The notes: generated from the letters alone by a model not told the origin. Positions 15,061 through 23,164 are shown, numbered from the stretch's first letter. The stretch: DNA of 25,178 nucleotides from Clostridium_AB sp036639235 (GCF_036639235.1 NZ_JAVWJB010000025.1:1-25178), one strand, 5' to 3'. Program-made: numbers and translations.

Positions 15061-15103
15061 GAGCTATCTTAAATTAGAATTTGAGGTAGCTCTATTTTAC
15101 TTT
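15061..15103 (+). terminator. Terminator after the lipoprotein gene
   Basis: GAGCTATCTTAA at 15061-15072 pairs with TTGAGGTAGCTC at 15081-15092 (12 bp, two of them G-U in RNA), followed by TATTTTACTTTT. It begins 5 nt after the stop codon, and could also act on the converging GNAT transcript. Confidence 0.75.
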
Positions 15104-15116
15104 TACAAGGTAATAA

Positions 15117-15668
15117 CTAAAATTCACTTTTTAATATAGAATAGTAAAGTCTATCTATATATTGTCCATTTTCATAAAAGTAGTCTCTTAAGGTTCCCTC
15201 GTAGGTAAACCCACACTTTTCAATTACTTTTTTAGATGGAATATTAATTGATTTATGACATATTTGTATTTTGTGTAAGTTGATTTGATTAAATCCAAAG
15301 TTTATTAAGGACTTAGTAGCCTCGGTTGCAAATCCTTTATTTTGGAACTTACTACCAATGCAATATTCAATCTCAGCAAAGTGATATTTAGTATTTACTA
15401 AATAAAATGCTATTTGACCTATACATTCCTTAGTATCTTTAAGTATAATAGCCCATCTATAAAAGTCATCTTGGCTATAGGAATTTATATATTTATCAAT
15501 TAGTGACTTAACTTCATCTTGGGTACTATAAACTGGTTCACAGTATAATGACTGAATGAGAGGATCACTAATCCAATTTTTTAGCATTGTGGTTGTATCC
15601 TCATAGTTAAATTTCCTTAAAAGTAATCGGTTTGTCTCTATAGATTTTGTACCAAGATGGTTAACCAT
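15117..15668 (-). CDS. GNAT acetyltransferase, RimJ/RimL-like
   Basis: Product of 183 residues with ATG start 7 nt after a GGGGGAAA-type ribosome binding site. The family order is clear: IETNRLLLRKFNYEDTTTML near the start, WAIILKDTKECIGQIAFY, AEIEYCIGSKFQNKGFATEA (the acetyl-CoA loop with Q-N-K-G-F-A), then KIQICHKSINIPSKKVIEKCGF and YEGTLRDYFYENG. This is the Acetyltransf_3 subgroup that includes ribosomal-protein N-acetyltransferases, but the same fold also modifies antibiotics and metabolites. Its substrate cannot be told. It stands alone between two terminators. Confidence 0.9.
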   Translation of the reverse strand: MVNHLGTKSIETNRLLLRKFNYEDTTTMLKNWISDPLIQSLYCEPVYSTQDEVKSLIDKYINSYSQDDFYRWAIILKDTKECIGQIAFYLVNTKYHFAEIEYCIGSKFQNKGFATEATKSLINFGFNQINLHKIQICHKSINIPSKKVIEKCGFTYEGTLRDYFYENGQYIDRLYYSILKSEF

Positions 15669-15775
15669 TTATATTTCCCCCTTTAAACCCAGTGTATGTA
15701 AATATAAAACTATTATAGCATATAATTGAAAAATATTACTATATGATAATGATTAACAGATGTATTTGCTATGAG

Positions 15776-15807
15776 TATAAAAAAAGAATCTCAAATGAGA
15801 TTCTTTT
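15776..15807 (-). terminator. Terminator of the MATE gene
   Basis: A stem with AAAAGAATCTCA at 15782-15793 and TGAGATTCTTTT at 15796-15807 lies just beyond the MATE stop codon. On the minus strand it is followed by an unbroken run of seven T residues. Confidence 0.85.
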
Positions 15808-15823
15808 AAATTTATATTTTGTA

Positions 15824-17122
15824 TTAAAATGCTTCTGGTAGAACCTTTTTAGTACTTGCTATAGTGCATATTATAATAAAGGTTAATGCCTCAGATATAG
15901 CCATACTTATCCATGCTCCATTAAGGCCAAATATCATAGTAAATCCTATAAGAACAACAGGTAGTACAAGGAATGAACGCATAGCTCCTATAAAGTTAGA
16001 GAACTTCGGCTGTTCTATTGCTTGGTAGAATATTGTTCTTGTTAGGTTAGTTCCTATAAAGAAGTAAGCTATATTAGTAAATGCAAGTCCTACATATGTT
16101 ATTTCAATAATATAAGGGTCACTTGTAAATATACTAATCATTGGCTTGCCTATAAGAAGACATACTACAAGGAAAATCAAAGATATAACCAAATTAGTTC
16201 TAACTGCAAGTTTGTAGTACTGAATTATTTTGCTATAACATCTAGCTCCGTAGTTGTAACTCATAAGAGGCTGTGCCCCAAGTGTAACTCCTAGTACTAC
16301 AAGATATATATTAGTTGTTATATAGTTAACCACAGCATAGGCAGATAATCCTATATCTCCAATTAGGTTAACAATAACAAGGTTGTGAACCCATATAATT
16401 ACTGAAAATGCTGCTTCAGCAAAAAATGAAGGGAATCCGATGTTAGCTACTTCTCGAACAACATCCCTACTAATTTTAGCTGATCCAAAGGTTAACTTAC
16501 CCTTTTTAAGGATAAAGTGTGGAATAATTAGTAAAAGTGTAAGTGACTGTCCTATACCTGTTGCTATAGCAGCACTCTTAATACCAAGTCCCAGTTCAAA
16601 TATAAACACATAGTTAAGTGTAATATTTAATATTGTTCCAACTATTGTTGCTATCATAGCAAGGTTTGGGTTGTTGTCATTACGTAGGAAACTGGTAAAT
16701 GCAATATCAAGTAATGTTGGTATACAGAACATAGAATAGAAAAATAAATATTCTGCTGCAAGTGGTGCAAGTGCTTCAGATGCACCTAGTGCCTTAACAA
16801 GTGGGGTAGCAAATACCATACACACAAGGCTTAAGGAAACGCTAAGTATAAGTATTAACTTAACTACTTGGCGGAATATATTAACTGCCTTCTCATCATC
16901 TCCAGCACCGAAGTACTTAGATACAAGTGCCCCTCCTCCAACAGCAAACATAGTTGCAAGTCCAAAGAACACTATAGTTAAAGGAAATACTAAATTAACA
17001 GCAGCAAGTGCAGAGTCTCCAACTCCACGTCCAAGAAAAATACCATCAAGTACAGTATTAAATGAAGCTATACACATTGCAATAGCAGATGGTAGTGCAT
17101 AGCGTAGAAATTCTCGTGTCAT
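15824..17122 (-). CDS. MATE-family efflux transporter
   Basis: Product of 432 residues, ATG start 8 nt after GGAGG. Twelve hydrophobic segments are visible across the protein in two related halves. The first helix region MTREFLRYALPSAIAM, the NTVLDGIFLGRGVGDSALAAV segment, GGGALVSKYFGAGD, and the second-half SYNYGARCYSKI segment are typical of MepA-like MATE exporters, which use sodium or proton gradients to extrude cationic drugs and metabolites. It is monocistronic on the minus strand. Its promoter carries a dyad in a 19-bp spacer, the arrangement controlled by MerR-type activators, so drug-inducible expression is likely; no MerR gene is in the window. Confidence 0.93.
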   Translation of the reverse strand: MTREFLRYALPSAIAMCIASFNTVLDGIFLGRGVGDSALAAVNLVFPLTIVFFGLATMFAVGGGALVSKYFGAGDDEKAVNIFRQVVKLILILSVSLSLVCMVFATPLVKALGASEALAPLAAEYLFFYSMFCIPTLLDIAFTSFLRNDNNPNLAMIATIVGTILNITLNYVFIFELGLGIKSAAIATGIGQSLTLLLIIPHFILKKGKLTFGSAKISRDVVREVANIGFPSFFAEAAFSVIIWVHNLVIVNLIGDIGLSAYAVVNYITTNIYLVVLGVTLGAQPLMSYNYGARCYSKIIQYYKLAVRTNLVISLIFLVVCLLIGKPMISIFTSDPYIIEITYVGLAFTNIAYFFIGTNLTRTIFYQAIEQPKFSNFIGAMRSFLVLPVVLIGFTMIFGLNGAWISMAISEALTFIIICTIASTKKVLPEAF

Positions 17123-17135
17123 AAAATAACCTCCA

Positions 17136-17146
17136 GTAAAGTTTAC
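17136..17146. promoter_or_regulatory. Palindrome in the MATE leader
   Basis: GTAAAGTTTAC is an 11-bp perfect palindrome around a central G, placed between the expected MATE transcription start and its ribosome binding site. It may be a second operator. The related GTAAACTTTGAT occurs near 17202. Confidence 0.3.
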
Positions 17147-17153
17147 ATTGTAT

Positions 17154-17184
17154 AGTATAAAGCCTATAGTTACTATAGAGTCAA
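17154..17184 (-). promoter_or_regulatory. MerR-type promoter of the MATE gene
   Basis: On the minus strand TTGACT (17179-17184) and TATACT (17154-17159) are separated by 19 nt. Between them, directly next to the -35 box, is the perfect dyad CTATAG-TAA-CTATAG (17164-17178). A 19-bp spacer with a dyad adjoining the -35 is the established architecture of promoters activated by MerR-family regulators, which untwist the DNA to correct the spacing. Confidence 0.75.
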
Positions 17185-17296
17185 GAGGTTTATTAAATTT
17201 TGTAAACTTTGATAAGATAATTATACACTAATTAAGGTATTTTATGTGATTAGATAGTAAACTATAGTAGTATATGACTTAGGGAGGATGAGAGTT

Positions 17297-18091
17297 ATGA
17301 ATAATGTTATTTTAAGAGCAGACGAAAATCTTATTTACACCATTAAAAATAGGGTAAGTAATCTTGATAAAGGTGAGCTAATAGAAGAGAATGGGTATAT
17401 AATATTCTCGATAGGAGTTAGTACTATAGATGGACATTTAAGTGGCGGTATATGTATGGATGACTCTAAGGCAGAAGATTTTGTTGAGCATATATTTAGG
17501 TTCTTTAAGGAAAGGGGCTTTGGGTTCTCTATCTGGGTTAAGGATCATGGCAATGTTAATCTTGAATCTATTCTTAAATCAAGAGGGTTAAGTCCTGCTA
17601 GAGAAAAAGGATCACCTATTATGGTTTGTAATAAGGTTATTGATATTAAGCCATTACATGAGGATTTTTATATGAAGAAAATTACTTCAAATGAAATTGA
17701 GGATTTTAAGAAGATTATCATTAATGCATTTGATAAGGAAGAGAATGTTGCAGATGCAATGATAAGTGAAAGAATAGTTAATCATCCAGACTGGGATGGT
17801 ATATTAATATATGAAAAGTCAACTAACAAGCCTGTTGCAACAGGTGCGGTTGTAAATAATGGAGATACAGCAGGTATATATTACATAGCAACATTAGAAG
17901 AATATAGGGGTAAGGGTCTTGGACAATTTGTTGCAAGTGAAACTACTAATATGGGATTCAACAAAGGTGCAAACCTTGTAGTTCTTCAAGCATCATCACT
18001 TGGTGAAAGTGTATATGTTAAGATTAATTACAATACAGTAAGCTACTATAGAGGATATAGGGTAGAAGAAAAAATATTACAAAATAGTTAA
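17297..18091 (+). CDS. GNAT-family acetyltransferase
   Basis: Product of 264 residues. The ATG at 17297 is chosen because AGGGAGG ends 9 nt upstream; the ATG at 17288 directly abuts that site. The C-terminal part is a GNAT fold: TGAVVNNGDTAGIYYIATL, then the acetyl-CoA loop EEYRGKGLGQ at about 198-207, and a final YRGYRVEE strand. The first 130 residues look like a second, degenerate acetyltransferase-like domain (FSIWVKDHGNVNLESILKSRG). Two-domain GNATs of this length are common in Firmicutes, and their substrates are generally unknown. It is divergent from the MATE gene, sharing the 174-nt region between them. Confidence 0.85.
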   Translation: MNNVILRADENLIYTIKNRVSNLDKGELIEENGYIIFSIGVSTIDGHLSGGICMDDSKAEDFVEHIFRFFKERGFGFSIWVKDHGNVNLESILKSRGLSPAREKGSPIMVCNKVIDIKPLHEDFYMKKITSNEIEDFKKIIINAFDKEENVADAMISERIVNHPDWDGILIYEKSTNKPVATGAVVNNGDTAGIYYIATLEEYRGKGLGQFVASETTNMGFNKGANLVVLQASSLGESVYVKINYNTVSYYRGYRVEEKILQNS

Positions 18092-18142
18092 ACTATTTAA
18101 TTAAAGTAGTATAGTTGAATTTAATAGAGATAAACATATTTT

Positions 18143-18197
18143 AAAGGGGCTAATTTAAACTACTTAGGAGTAGAGAGGATTAGTCCTTTTATTTAAT
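18143..18197 (+). terminator. Terminator after the two-domain GNAT gene
   Basis: AAAGGGGCTAAT at 18143-18154 pairs with ATTAGTCCTTTT at 18179-18190 over 12 bp, with two G-U pairs in RNA. An inner CTACT/AGTAG hairpin lies in the loop, and the stem ends in TTTTATTTAA. Confidence 0.7.
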
Positions 18198-18199
18198 GG

Positions 18200-18248
18200 T
18201 ATTTAAGGGTTAACCTATTTTGTAGGGATACCTTAAATATGATATAAT
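18200..18248 (+). promoter_or_regulatory. Promoter and inverted repeat before the second GNAT gene
   Basis: TTGTAG (18220-18225) and TATAAT (18243-18248) are separated by 17 nt, with a TG two bases before the -10 (extended -10). A perfect 9-bp inverted repeat, TATTTAAGG at 18200-18208 and CCTTAAATA at 18231-18239, brackets the -35 box, and a palindrome GGTTAACC lies at 18208-18215. These look like operator sequences. Confidence 0.65.
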
Positions 18249-18280
18249 ATACATATATTGTAAGAAGGGAAGTAATAATA

Positions 18281-18889
18281 ATGGAAACGATTCGGAGTAT
18301 GCCAGCAAATAAAAAACATGCAGAGGAGATTGCCCGGTTGATTTATGCCACTGAGGATGATCCGGCAGAAGTTTTTGGAGCTGGCACAAAGAAGGAAATC
18401 CTAGATAGGATAGTTAAGCTAGTAGAAAGAAAGGACACAAGGTATAGTTACAGATTTGCCACAGTTGCTATGGTTGATAACAATGTTGCAGGGGTGATTA
18501 TAGCACTTCCTTATAGTTTGATTGATGATCTTGAGAAGAACACATCGAAAGCTTTACTAAAGTCACTATCATTTATTGATAAGCTTAAGTTTATTTGGTC
18601 AGATATTAAGTGTCTTGGTATTAAGGAGGCTAATGATGACGAGTACTATATCTCTAACCTATCAACCTCAAGTGAGTTTAGGGGTAGGGGAATAGGAACA
18701 ATGCTTATTAAAGAAGCAGAGAAGAATGCTAGAATTTATAAATTACCTAAGTGTTCACTTCTTGTAAGTAGAGAAAGAGAAGGTGCATTTAGACTATATA
18801 ATAAATTAGAATATAGAGTATGTAGTGAAGTAGAATATCCAAGTGGTAGCTACTTTAGAATGACTAAAAATATAGCATCAGTACAATAA
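18281..18889 (+). CDS. GNAT-family acetyltransferase
   Basis: Product of 202 residues, ATG start after AAGGGAAGT. It is a single GNAT domain: IRSMPANKKHAEEIARLIY at the start, RFATVAMVDNNVAGVI as the central strands, NLSTSSEFRGRGIGTMLI carrying the R-G-x-G-I-G acetyl-CoA loop at about 137-142, and EGAFRLYNKLEYRVCSE near the end. An insertion of about 35 residues (KALLKSLSFIDKLKFIW) before the core strand may form the substrate pocket. The substrate is unknown. It has its own strong promoter and a terminator. Confidence 0.88.
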   Translation: METIRSMPANKKHAEEIARLIYATEDDPAEVFGAGTKKEILDRIVKLVERKDTRYSYRFATVAMVDNNVAGVIIALPYSLIDDLEKNTSKALLKSLSFIDKLKFIWSDIKCLGIKEANDDEYYISNLSTSSEFRGRGIGTMLIKEAEKNARIYKLPKCSLLVSREREGAFRLYNKLEYRVCSEVEYPSGSYFRMTKNIASVQ

Positions 18890-18910
18890 TTTGTATTTTT
18901 AAAATTTTAT

Positions 18911-18967
18911 TAACTGAGAGTCTTTTTAATTGTATAAATATAGACTCTCAGTTATAATTTTTTATAT
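18911..18967 (+). terminator. Terminator after the second GNAT gene
   Basis: TAACTGAGAGTCT at 18911-18923 pairs perfectly with AGACTCTCAGTTA at 18942-18954 (13 bp), followed by TAATTTTTTATAT. Confidence 0.85.
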
Positions 18968-19025
18968 GGGTGTTACATAGATTATGGGATTAGGAGAAAG
19001 TTTTGTAAAATAGGAGGAAGAAATT

Positions 19026-20216
19026 ATGCACGAAGTTATAGGATTTATACTACAAGTTGGTATTATTCTTGTAGTGGGGGAAATTCTAGGTATGATAAGC
19101 CAAAAGCTTAAAATGCCTAAGGTGTTAGGATTTTTATTATCAGGTATCGTAATTGGTCCATCACTTTTAAATCTTGTACAAGAAAGTCAGCCAATTACAT
19201 TAATGGCTCAAATAGGGGTTATATTCCTTATGTTTATGGCTGGACTTGAAACAGATGTTGAAAAGTTTAAGTCAGCAGGAGCATCATCATTTTTAATTGC
19301 TATTGGGGGAATTGTTCTACCATTAGTACTAGGAGGAGGAGTAACATACTTCTTTACAGGAAACCTTAGTGAAAGTATATTCGTTGGGGTTATCTTAACA
19401 GCAACAAGTGTTGCAATATCAGTACAAACCCTTAATGAGCTAGGAAAGCTTAACAGTAGGGCAGGGGTTAATATTATAGGAGCAGCTATAATAGATGATA
19501 TTTTAGGAATCATAATTTTATCAGTTGCAATAATGCTTATAGCACCATCAGCAGGAGCAGCATCAGGAGCTGCAGGGCTAATGGTTATAGTAGGTAAGAT
19601 TATTGCATTTGTTGTAATATCAGGACTTGCACTTTATTTCCTTCCAAAGCTTTTAGATAAAGTTATGGATGGTGGAGATAGAAGCAAGAAAATGGAGTCA
19701 TTTATTCTATTAACAGCAGGTATTGCTATTATATTCTCTATATTTGTAGAGCATTATCTTGGAATAGCAGCAATTACAGGTGCATATGTTGCAGGTCTAG
19801 TAATTGCAATGACTAAGCAAAAACATGAATTTGAAGAAAAGTTTACAAATGTATCAACTTTCCTTGTATCACCTATATTCTTTAGTAGTATAGGACTAGC
19901 TATAGACCTTAAAACCCTAAGCGCAGGTGTAATTCTACCTATAATAGGAATAACAATTGCAGCTATAATAGGTAAGGTTCTTGGATGCGGTGCATGTGCT
20001 AAGATGTATGGAATGGACAACCAGGAATCACTACAAATTGGTGTAGGTATGATTTCACGTGGTGAGGTTGCTATAATTACAGCATCACTAGGAGTTGCCC
20101 AGGGAATAATAACTCAAGAAATGTATCCAACATTACTTGTAGTAATTATTGCTACAACAGTTGTAACACCGTTACTACTTAAATTAGTATTTGCTGAAAA
20201 AAAAAACAGACAATAA
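19026..20216 (+). CDS. CPA2-family cation:proton antiporter
   Basis: Product of 396 residues, ATG start after TAGGAGGA. Twelve or so membrane segments span the protein. The features of CPA2 sodium (or potassium)/proton exchangers are present: VGEILGMISQKLKMPKVLGF at the start, LSGIVIGPSLLNLV, FLMFMAGLETDVEKF, and the ion-binding aspartate pair in AAIIDDILGIIIL (D157, D158). The paired acidic residues point to electrogenic exchange. There is no C-terminal TrkA-N/RCK domain; the protein ends soon after the last helix (FAEKKNRQ), as in NapA- and GerN-like members. It should help pH and sodium homeostasis. It is a single-gene unit ended by a strong terminator. Confidence 0.93.
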   Translation: MHEVIGFILQVGIILVVGEILGMISQKLKMPKVLGFLLSGIVIGPSLLNLVQESQPITLMAQIGVIFLMFMAGLETDVEKFKSAGASSFLIAIGGIVLPLVLGGGVTYFFTGNLSESIFVGVILTATSVAISVQTLNELGKLNSRAGVNIIGAAIIDDILGIIILSVAIMLIAPSAGAASGAAGLMVIVGKIIAFVVISGLALYFLPKLLDKVMDGGDRSKKMESFILLTAGIAIIFSIFVEHYLGIAAITGAYVAGLVIAMTKQKHEFEEKFTNVSTFLVSPIFFSSIGLAIDLKTLSAGVILPIIGITIAAIIGKVLGCGACAKMYGMDNQESLQIGVGMISRGEVAIITASLGVAQGIITQEMYPTLLVVIIATTVVTPLLLKLVFAEKKNRQ

Positions 20217-20242
20217 GGTAAGTGCCTAAAAATAAGCTGTTT

Positions 20243-20286
20243 AAGGCTAGAGTTAACGAATATGTTATGCTCTAGCCTTTTTTTAT
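20243..20286 (+). terminator. Terminator after the antiporter gene
   Basis: AAGGCTAGAG at 20243-20252 pairs with CTCTAGCCTT at 20270-20279. An inner TAAC/GTTA pairing lies in the loop, and an unbroken run of T residues follows. Confidence 0.92.
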
Positions 20287-20386
20287 TAATCAAGAAAATA
20301 TGCTAATTTGGTAATCTTAGGAAAATTTAATCTATTTGTAATAAGATTTTACGTTTTGTTTTGTATAATTTACATGAGGTGATTAT

Positions 20387-21040
20387 GTGAAAAGGAGAAA
20401 TAGAACTTTTCTGATATTATTAAGTATTTGTATATTAATTGGGGGATTTTTAATTTTCAAAGAAAGTGGGATAGGGAGAAGGTTACTTGGAGGAGAAGCC
20501 CTTACACTTGTAAATAGGGATTATAAAATGAATGATAACTTTAATCTAGATGATTTAAAAGTTCCAAATGTAAGGTTTTCAAAAAGATGTTCAGATGAAG
20601 AGAAGAAATTGAAGCTAGAATCAGCAGAGGCACTTGAAGCATTATTTGCTGATGCAAATAATGCAGGGGTTAAACTATATGCTAACTCTGGATTTAGATC
20701 AAGTGAAAGTCAGAAAAGTATTATTCAAGAGAATTTAAACAAAAAGGGTAAAAAATATACAGATGAATTTGTTGCAAAGGTAGGACATAGTGAGCATCAA
20801 ACTGGACTTGCAATGGATATTACTAATGCAAGTAGAAACTTTCATAAAAACTGCGATGAGGCTAAGTGGCTTCGAGAAAATGCATATAAATATGGATTTA
20901 TAATTAGGTATCCTGAGGGAAAAGAAAAGATAACAGGTTATAATTATGAGCCATGGCATATAAGATATGTTGGCAAAAGTGCAGCAAAAAAGATACACAG
21001 TAAAGGTATTACACTTGAAGAGTACCTGAAAGTAAAATAA
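20387..21040 (+). CDS. D-alanyl-D-alanine carboxypeptidase (VanY-like, M15B)
   Basis: Product of 217 residues from a GTG start 5 nt after GAGGTGAT. One hydrophobic segment at about residues 6-24 anchors or exports the protein. The M15B catalytic motifs are complete: SGFRSSESQ, SEHQTGLAMDI with zinc ligands H137 and D144, and EPWHIRYVG with catalytic E188 and zinc ligand H191. It should cut the terminal D-alanine from peptidoglycan stem pentapeptides outside the membrane. There are no van resistance genes nearby, so a housekeeping cell-wall role is more likely than glycopeptide resistance. A TATAAT at 20364-20369 may be its -10 box. topB follows after 66 nt, with its own extended -10 promoter between them. 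Confidence 0.93.
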   Translation: MKRRNRTFLILLSICILIGGFLIFKESGIGRRLLGGEALTLVNRDYKMNDNFNLDDLKVPNVRFSKRCSDEEKKLKLESAEALEALFADANNAGVKLYANSGFRSSESQKSIIQENLNKKGKKYTDEFVAKVGHSEHQTGLAMDITNASRNFHKNCDEAKWLRENAYKYGFIIRYPEGKEKITGYNYEPWHIRYVGKSAAKKIHSKGITLEEYLKVK

Positions 21041-21065
21041 GTGAAGGGATTATTGCACTAAACCA

Positions 21066-21074
21066 TGTTATAAT
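21066..21074 (+). promoter_or_regulatory. Extended -10 promoter of topB
   Basis: TGTTATAAT is a perfect -10 hexamer with the upstream TG, 33 nt before the start codon. No -35 hexamer at normal spacing is seen, which is usual for extended -10 promoters. Confidence 0.6.
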
Positions 21075-21106
21075 GGGAAGACAAGTTTAAGTTTTAGGGT
21101 GATATT

Positions 21107-22951
21107 ATGAATAGATTAATACTTGCAGAGAAGCCCTCTGTAGCACGAAATATTGTGGATGCTCTTTCTATAAAAGGTAAGAGAGATGGTTATTTTGAAG
21201 GAAATGGATATATTGTAACATGGGCATTTGGTCACTTATTAACCTTATGCGATTGTAAAGATTATAATGAAGAACTTGCTAGATGGGACTTTAATAATTT
21301 CCCATACATACCAGAGGAATTTAAGTACAAAGTAAAGCCTAGCTCAGCAAACAGAAATATTGAGGATGCTGGTGCTAGAAAGCAGCTTAATATTATTAAG
21401 TCACTTGTAGCTAGGGATGATGTTGTAGAAATCATTACTGCTACTGACTTTGATAGGGAAGGGGAGCTTATAGCAAACCTTATATTCTCTTATCTTCAGG
21501 TAACAAAACCTATTAAGAGAATACTTATTAATGAGTGGACACCATCGGAAATCAAGAAGGGATTAGATTCTCTAAAGACTAATGAAGAGATGAAGTGTCT
21601 TCAGGATGCAGGTGTTAGCAGACAGCTTGCTGACTGGGTTATAGGTATTAACTTTACATCTGTTGCTACTATGAAGTATGCAAGGGGTAAGGGAAATCTT
21701 CTTAATATAGGAAGAGTTATAATGCCTACCCTTAAAATGATTTATGATAGGGAAATGCAAATCAAAAACTTTAAGGTTGAGGAGTATTTCGCTCTTATTG
21801 GAACATTTAATTCTCAAGATGGAGAATATAAGGGGAGATTCTTCCATGGTGAGAAGGATAAGTTCCAAAACAAAGAAAGTGTAGAAAAGCTTAAGGCTGA
21901 AATTAAGGGTCGTGAAGCTAAAATAAAAGAAAAAACAATTGAAACTAAAAAAGAGTTTCCACCAAGCTTATTTAATTTAAGTAACCTTCAAGGATATGTT
22001 ACAAGTAAGGCTAAGGGATTTACTGCAGATAAGGTACTTAAAACAGCCCAAAGTCTGTATGAGAAAAAGTATATAACTTATCCAAGAACTGAAAGTACAG
22101 CACTTGAAGAAAGTTTAGTTGACAAGGCTAAGAAGGTTTTAGATACTTTAAAGAATCAATATGATTTTAAGGATGAGATTGTTTTTAACGTAACTAAGAA
22201 GGTATTTAATAATGCTAAGGTAGAGAGCCATAGTGCTATTATACCAACATATATGGTGCCAAAGTCATTAACGCCAGATGAGAGAATAGTATATGATGCT
22301 ATTAAAAATAGATTTATATCCCAGTTTATGGAGCCTGCTGTTTATGAAGTAGGTGAAGTTATTACTGCTATTCAAGGGGATAATTATGAAAGACTGTTTA
22401 AGTCAAAGGGTAAAATCCTAAAGTCAAAGGGATATCTTAAACTTTATAAGGAAGACAAGAAGGATGAGATATTACCGAATGTTGAAAAGGATGAGGTAGT
22501 TGAGGTTAAGTCACTTAAGGTTGAAACGAAGAAGACTAAGCCACCAGCCCACCATACAGAAAAGACTCTTCTTAAAGCTATGGAAACCTGCGGCAAGAAT
22601 ACATCATCAGATGATGAAGAGAAGGATGAGGATATACTTTATGGGTTTTCTATAGGAACAGCTGCAACAAGAGCTGAAACTATAAATAAGCTTAAAACAG
22701 CAGGATATATTAGCTATAAGGGTAAGTCACTTCTTATAACAGAAAAAGGTGAAAGACTTATAGAAACATTCCCTATTAAGGACCTTATGGATACTGACTA
22801 TACGGGAAGACTTGAGAAGAAGCTTTATGATATAGAAAAGGGCAACTTTAAGAAGGAAGATTTCCTAAATGAGATATATACATTTACAAGACGTGGGGTT
22901 AATATGATGAAGTCCCACAGAGCCGAAATCGTATGGGATACGAGAGGTTAA
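21107..22951 (+). CDS. topB: DNA topoisomerase III
   Basis: Product of 614 residues, ATG start after GGGTGAT. It is a type IA topoisomerase that relaxes negatively supercoiled DNA and resolves linked intermediates. Visible motifs are the TOPRIM start LILAEKPSVARNI, ITATDFDREGE with the metal-binding acids D114, D116 and E120, and KYITYPRTES with Y325 as the probable nucleophile. Near the end, FSIGTAATRAETINKLKTAG completes the gate domain, matching TopB rather than TopA. The protein ends about 80 residues after that motif, without the C-terminal zinc-ribbon repeats found in many clostridial and Bacillus TopB proteins, so it is a short form. No conjugation genes are nearby. Confidence 0.93.
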   Translation: MNRLILAEKPSVARNIVDALSIKGKRDGYFEGNGYIVTWAFGHLLTLCDCKDYNEELARWDFNNFPYIPEEFKYKVKPSSANRNIEDAGARKQLNIIKSLVARDDVVEIITATDFDREGELIANLIFSYLQVTKPIKRILINEWTPSEIKKGLDSLKTNEEMKCLQDAGVSRQLADWVIGINFTSVATMKYARGKGNLLNIGRVIMPTLKMIYDREMQIKNFKVEEYFALIGTFNSQDGEYKGRFFHGEKDKFQNKESVEKLKAEIKGREAKIKEKTIETKKEFPPSLFNLSNLQGYVTSKAKGFTADKVLKTAQSLYEKKYITYPRTESTALEESLVDKAKKVLDTLKNQYDFKDEIVFNVTKKVFNNAKVESHSAIIPTYMVPKSLTPDERIVYDAIKNRFISQFMEPAVYEVGEVITAIQGDNYERLFKSKGKILKSKGYLKLYKEDKKDEILPNVEKDEVVEVKSLKVETKKTKPPAHHTEKTLLKAMETCGKNTSSDDEEKDEDILYGFSIGTAATRAETINKLKTAGYISYKGKSLLITEKGERLIETFPIKDLMDTDYTGRLEKKLYDIEKGNFKKEDFLNEIYTFTRRGVNMMKSHRAEIVWDTRG

Positions 22952-22963
22952 TGGATTTATCTA

Positions 22964-23164
22964 GACAAGGCATTGTATCCTATTCTGACCGCATTTGGGA
23001 TTTCTCCAAGAAGCTCTAAGGAGGAAAAATTCAAATTCACTAAGGGCTGGCTAAAACTCGGCGGAGCCTCAAACACCCGCCTTCCCTAAGTGCCTTTAAA
23101 TTTTTCCACCTAAGACCCTCTAAGTCAAAACCCAAGGGTACAGTATAGGATACAACACCTTGTC
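22964..23164. repeat. 201-nt long imperfect inverted repeat of unknown type
   Basis: The left arm (22964-23046) and right arm (23084-23164) are imperfect reverse complements along their whole length. The outer 24 positions (GACAAGG ... TTGTATCCTAT) agree at 21, and the inner 34 positions (23013-23046 with 23084-23117) at 27. A 37-nt loop remains, containing AAACTC and CTCAAACA and ending in CCCGCC. The DNA is visibly richer in G and C than its neighbours and codes for nothing obvious. It could be a MITE-like element, a dispersed palindromic repeat or a folded RNA. It starts 12 nt after topB stops. Confidence 0.75.

Noticed and set aside
19208..20020. Two minus-strand frames inside the antiporter gene
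   Set aside because: Antisense shadows of membrane helices, with no start signals and no recognisable domains.
20387..21040. Vancomycin-resistance vanY in a resistance cluster
   Set aside because: No vanH, vanA/B, vanX, vanR or vanS gene is present; the gene is more simply a chromosomal D,D-carboxypeptidase.
22964..23164. CRISPR array or insertion sequence remnant
   Set aside because: There are only two arms in inverted orientation, no regular repeat-spacer pattern, and no transposase coding fragment in any frame that I could recognise.
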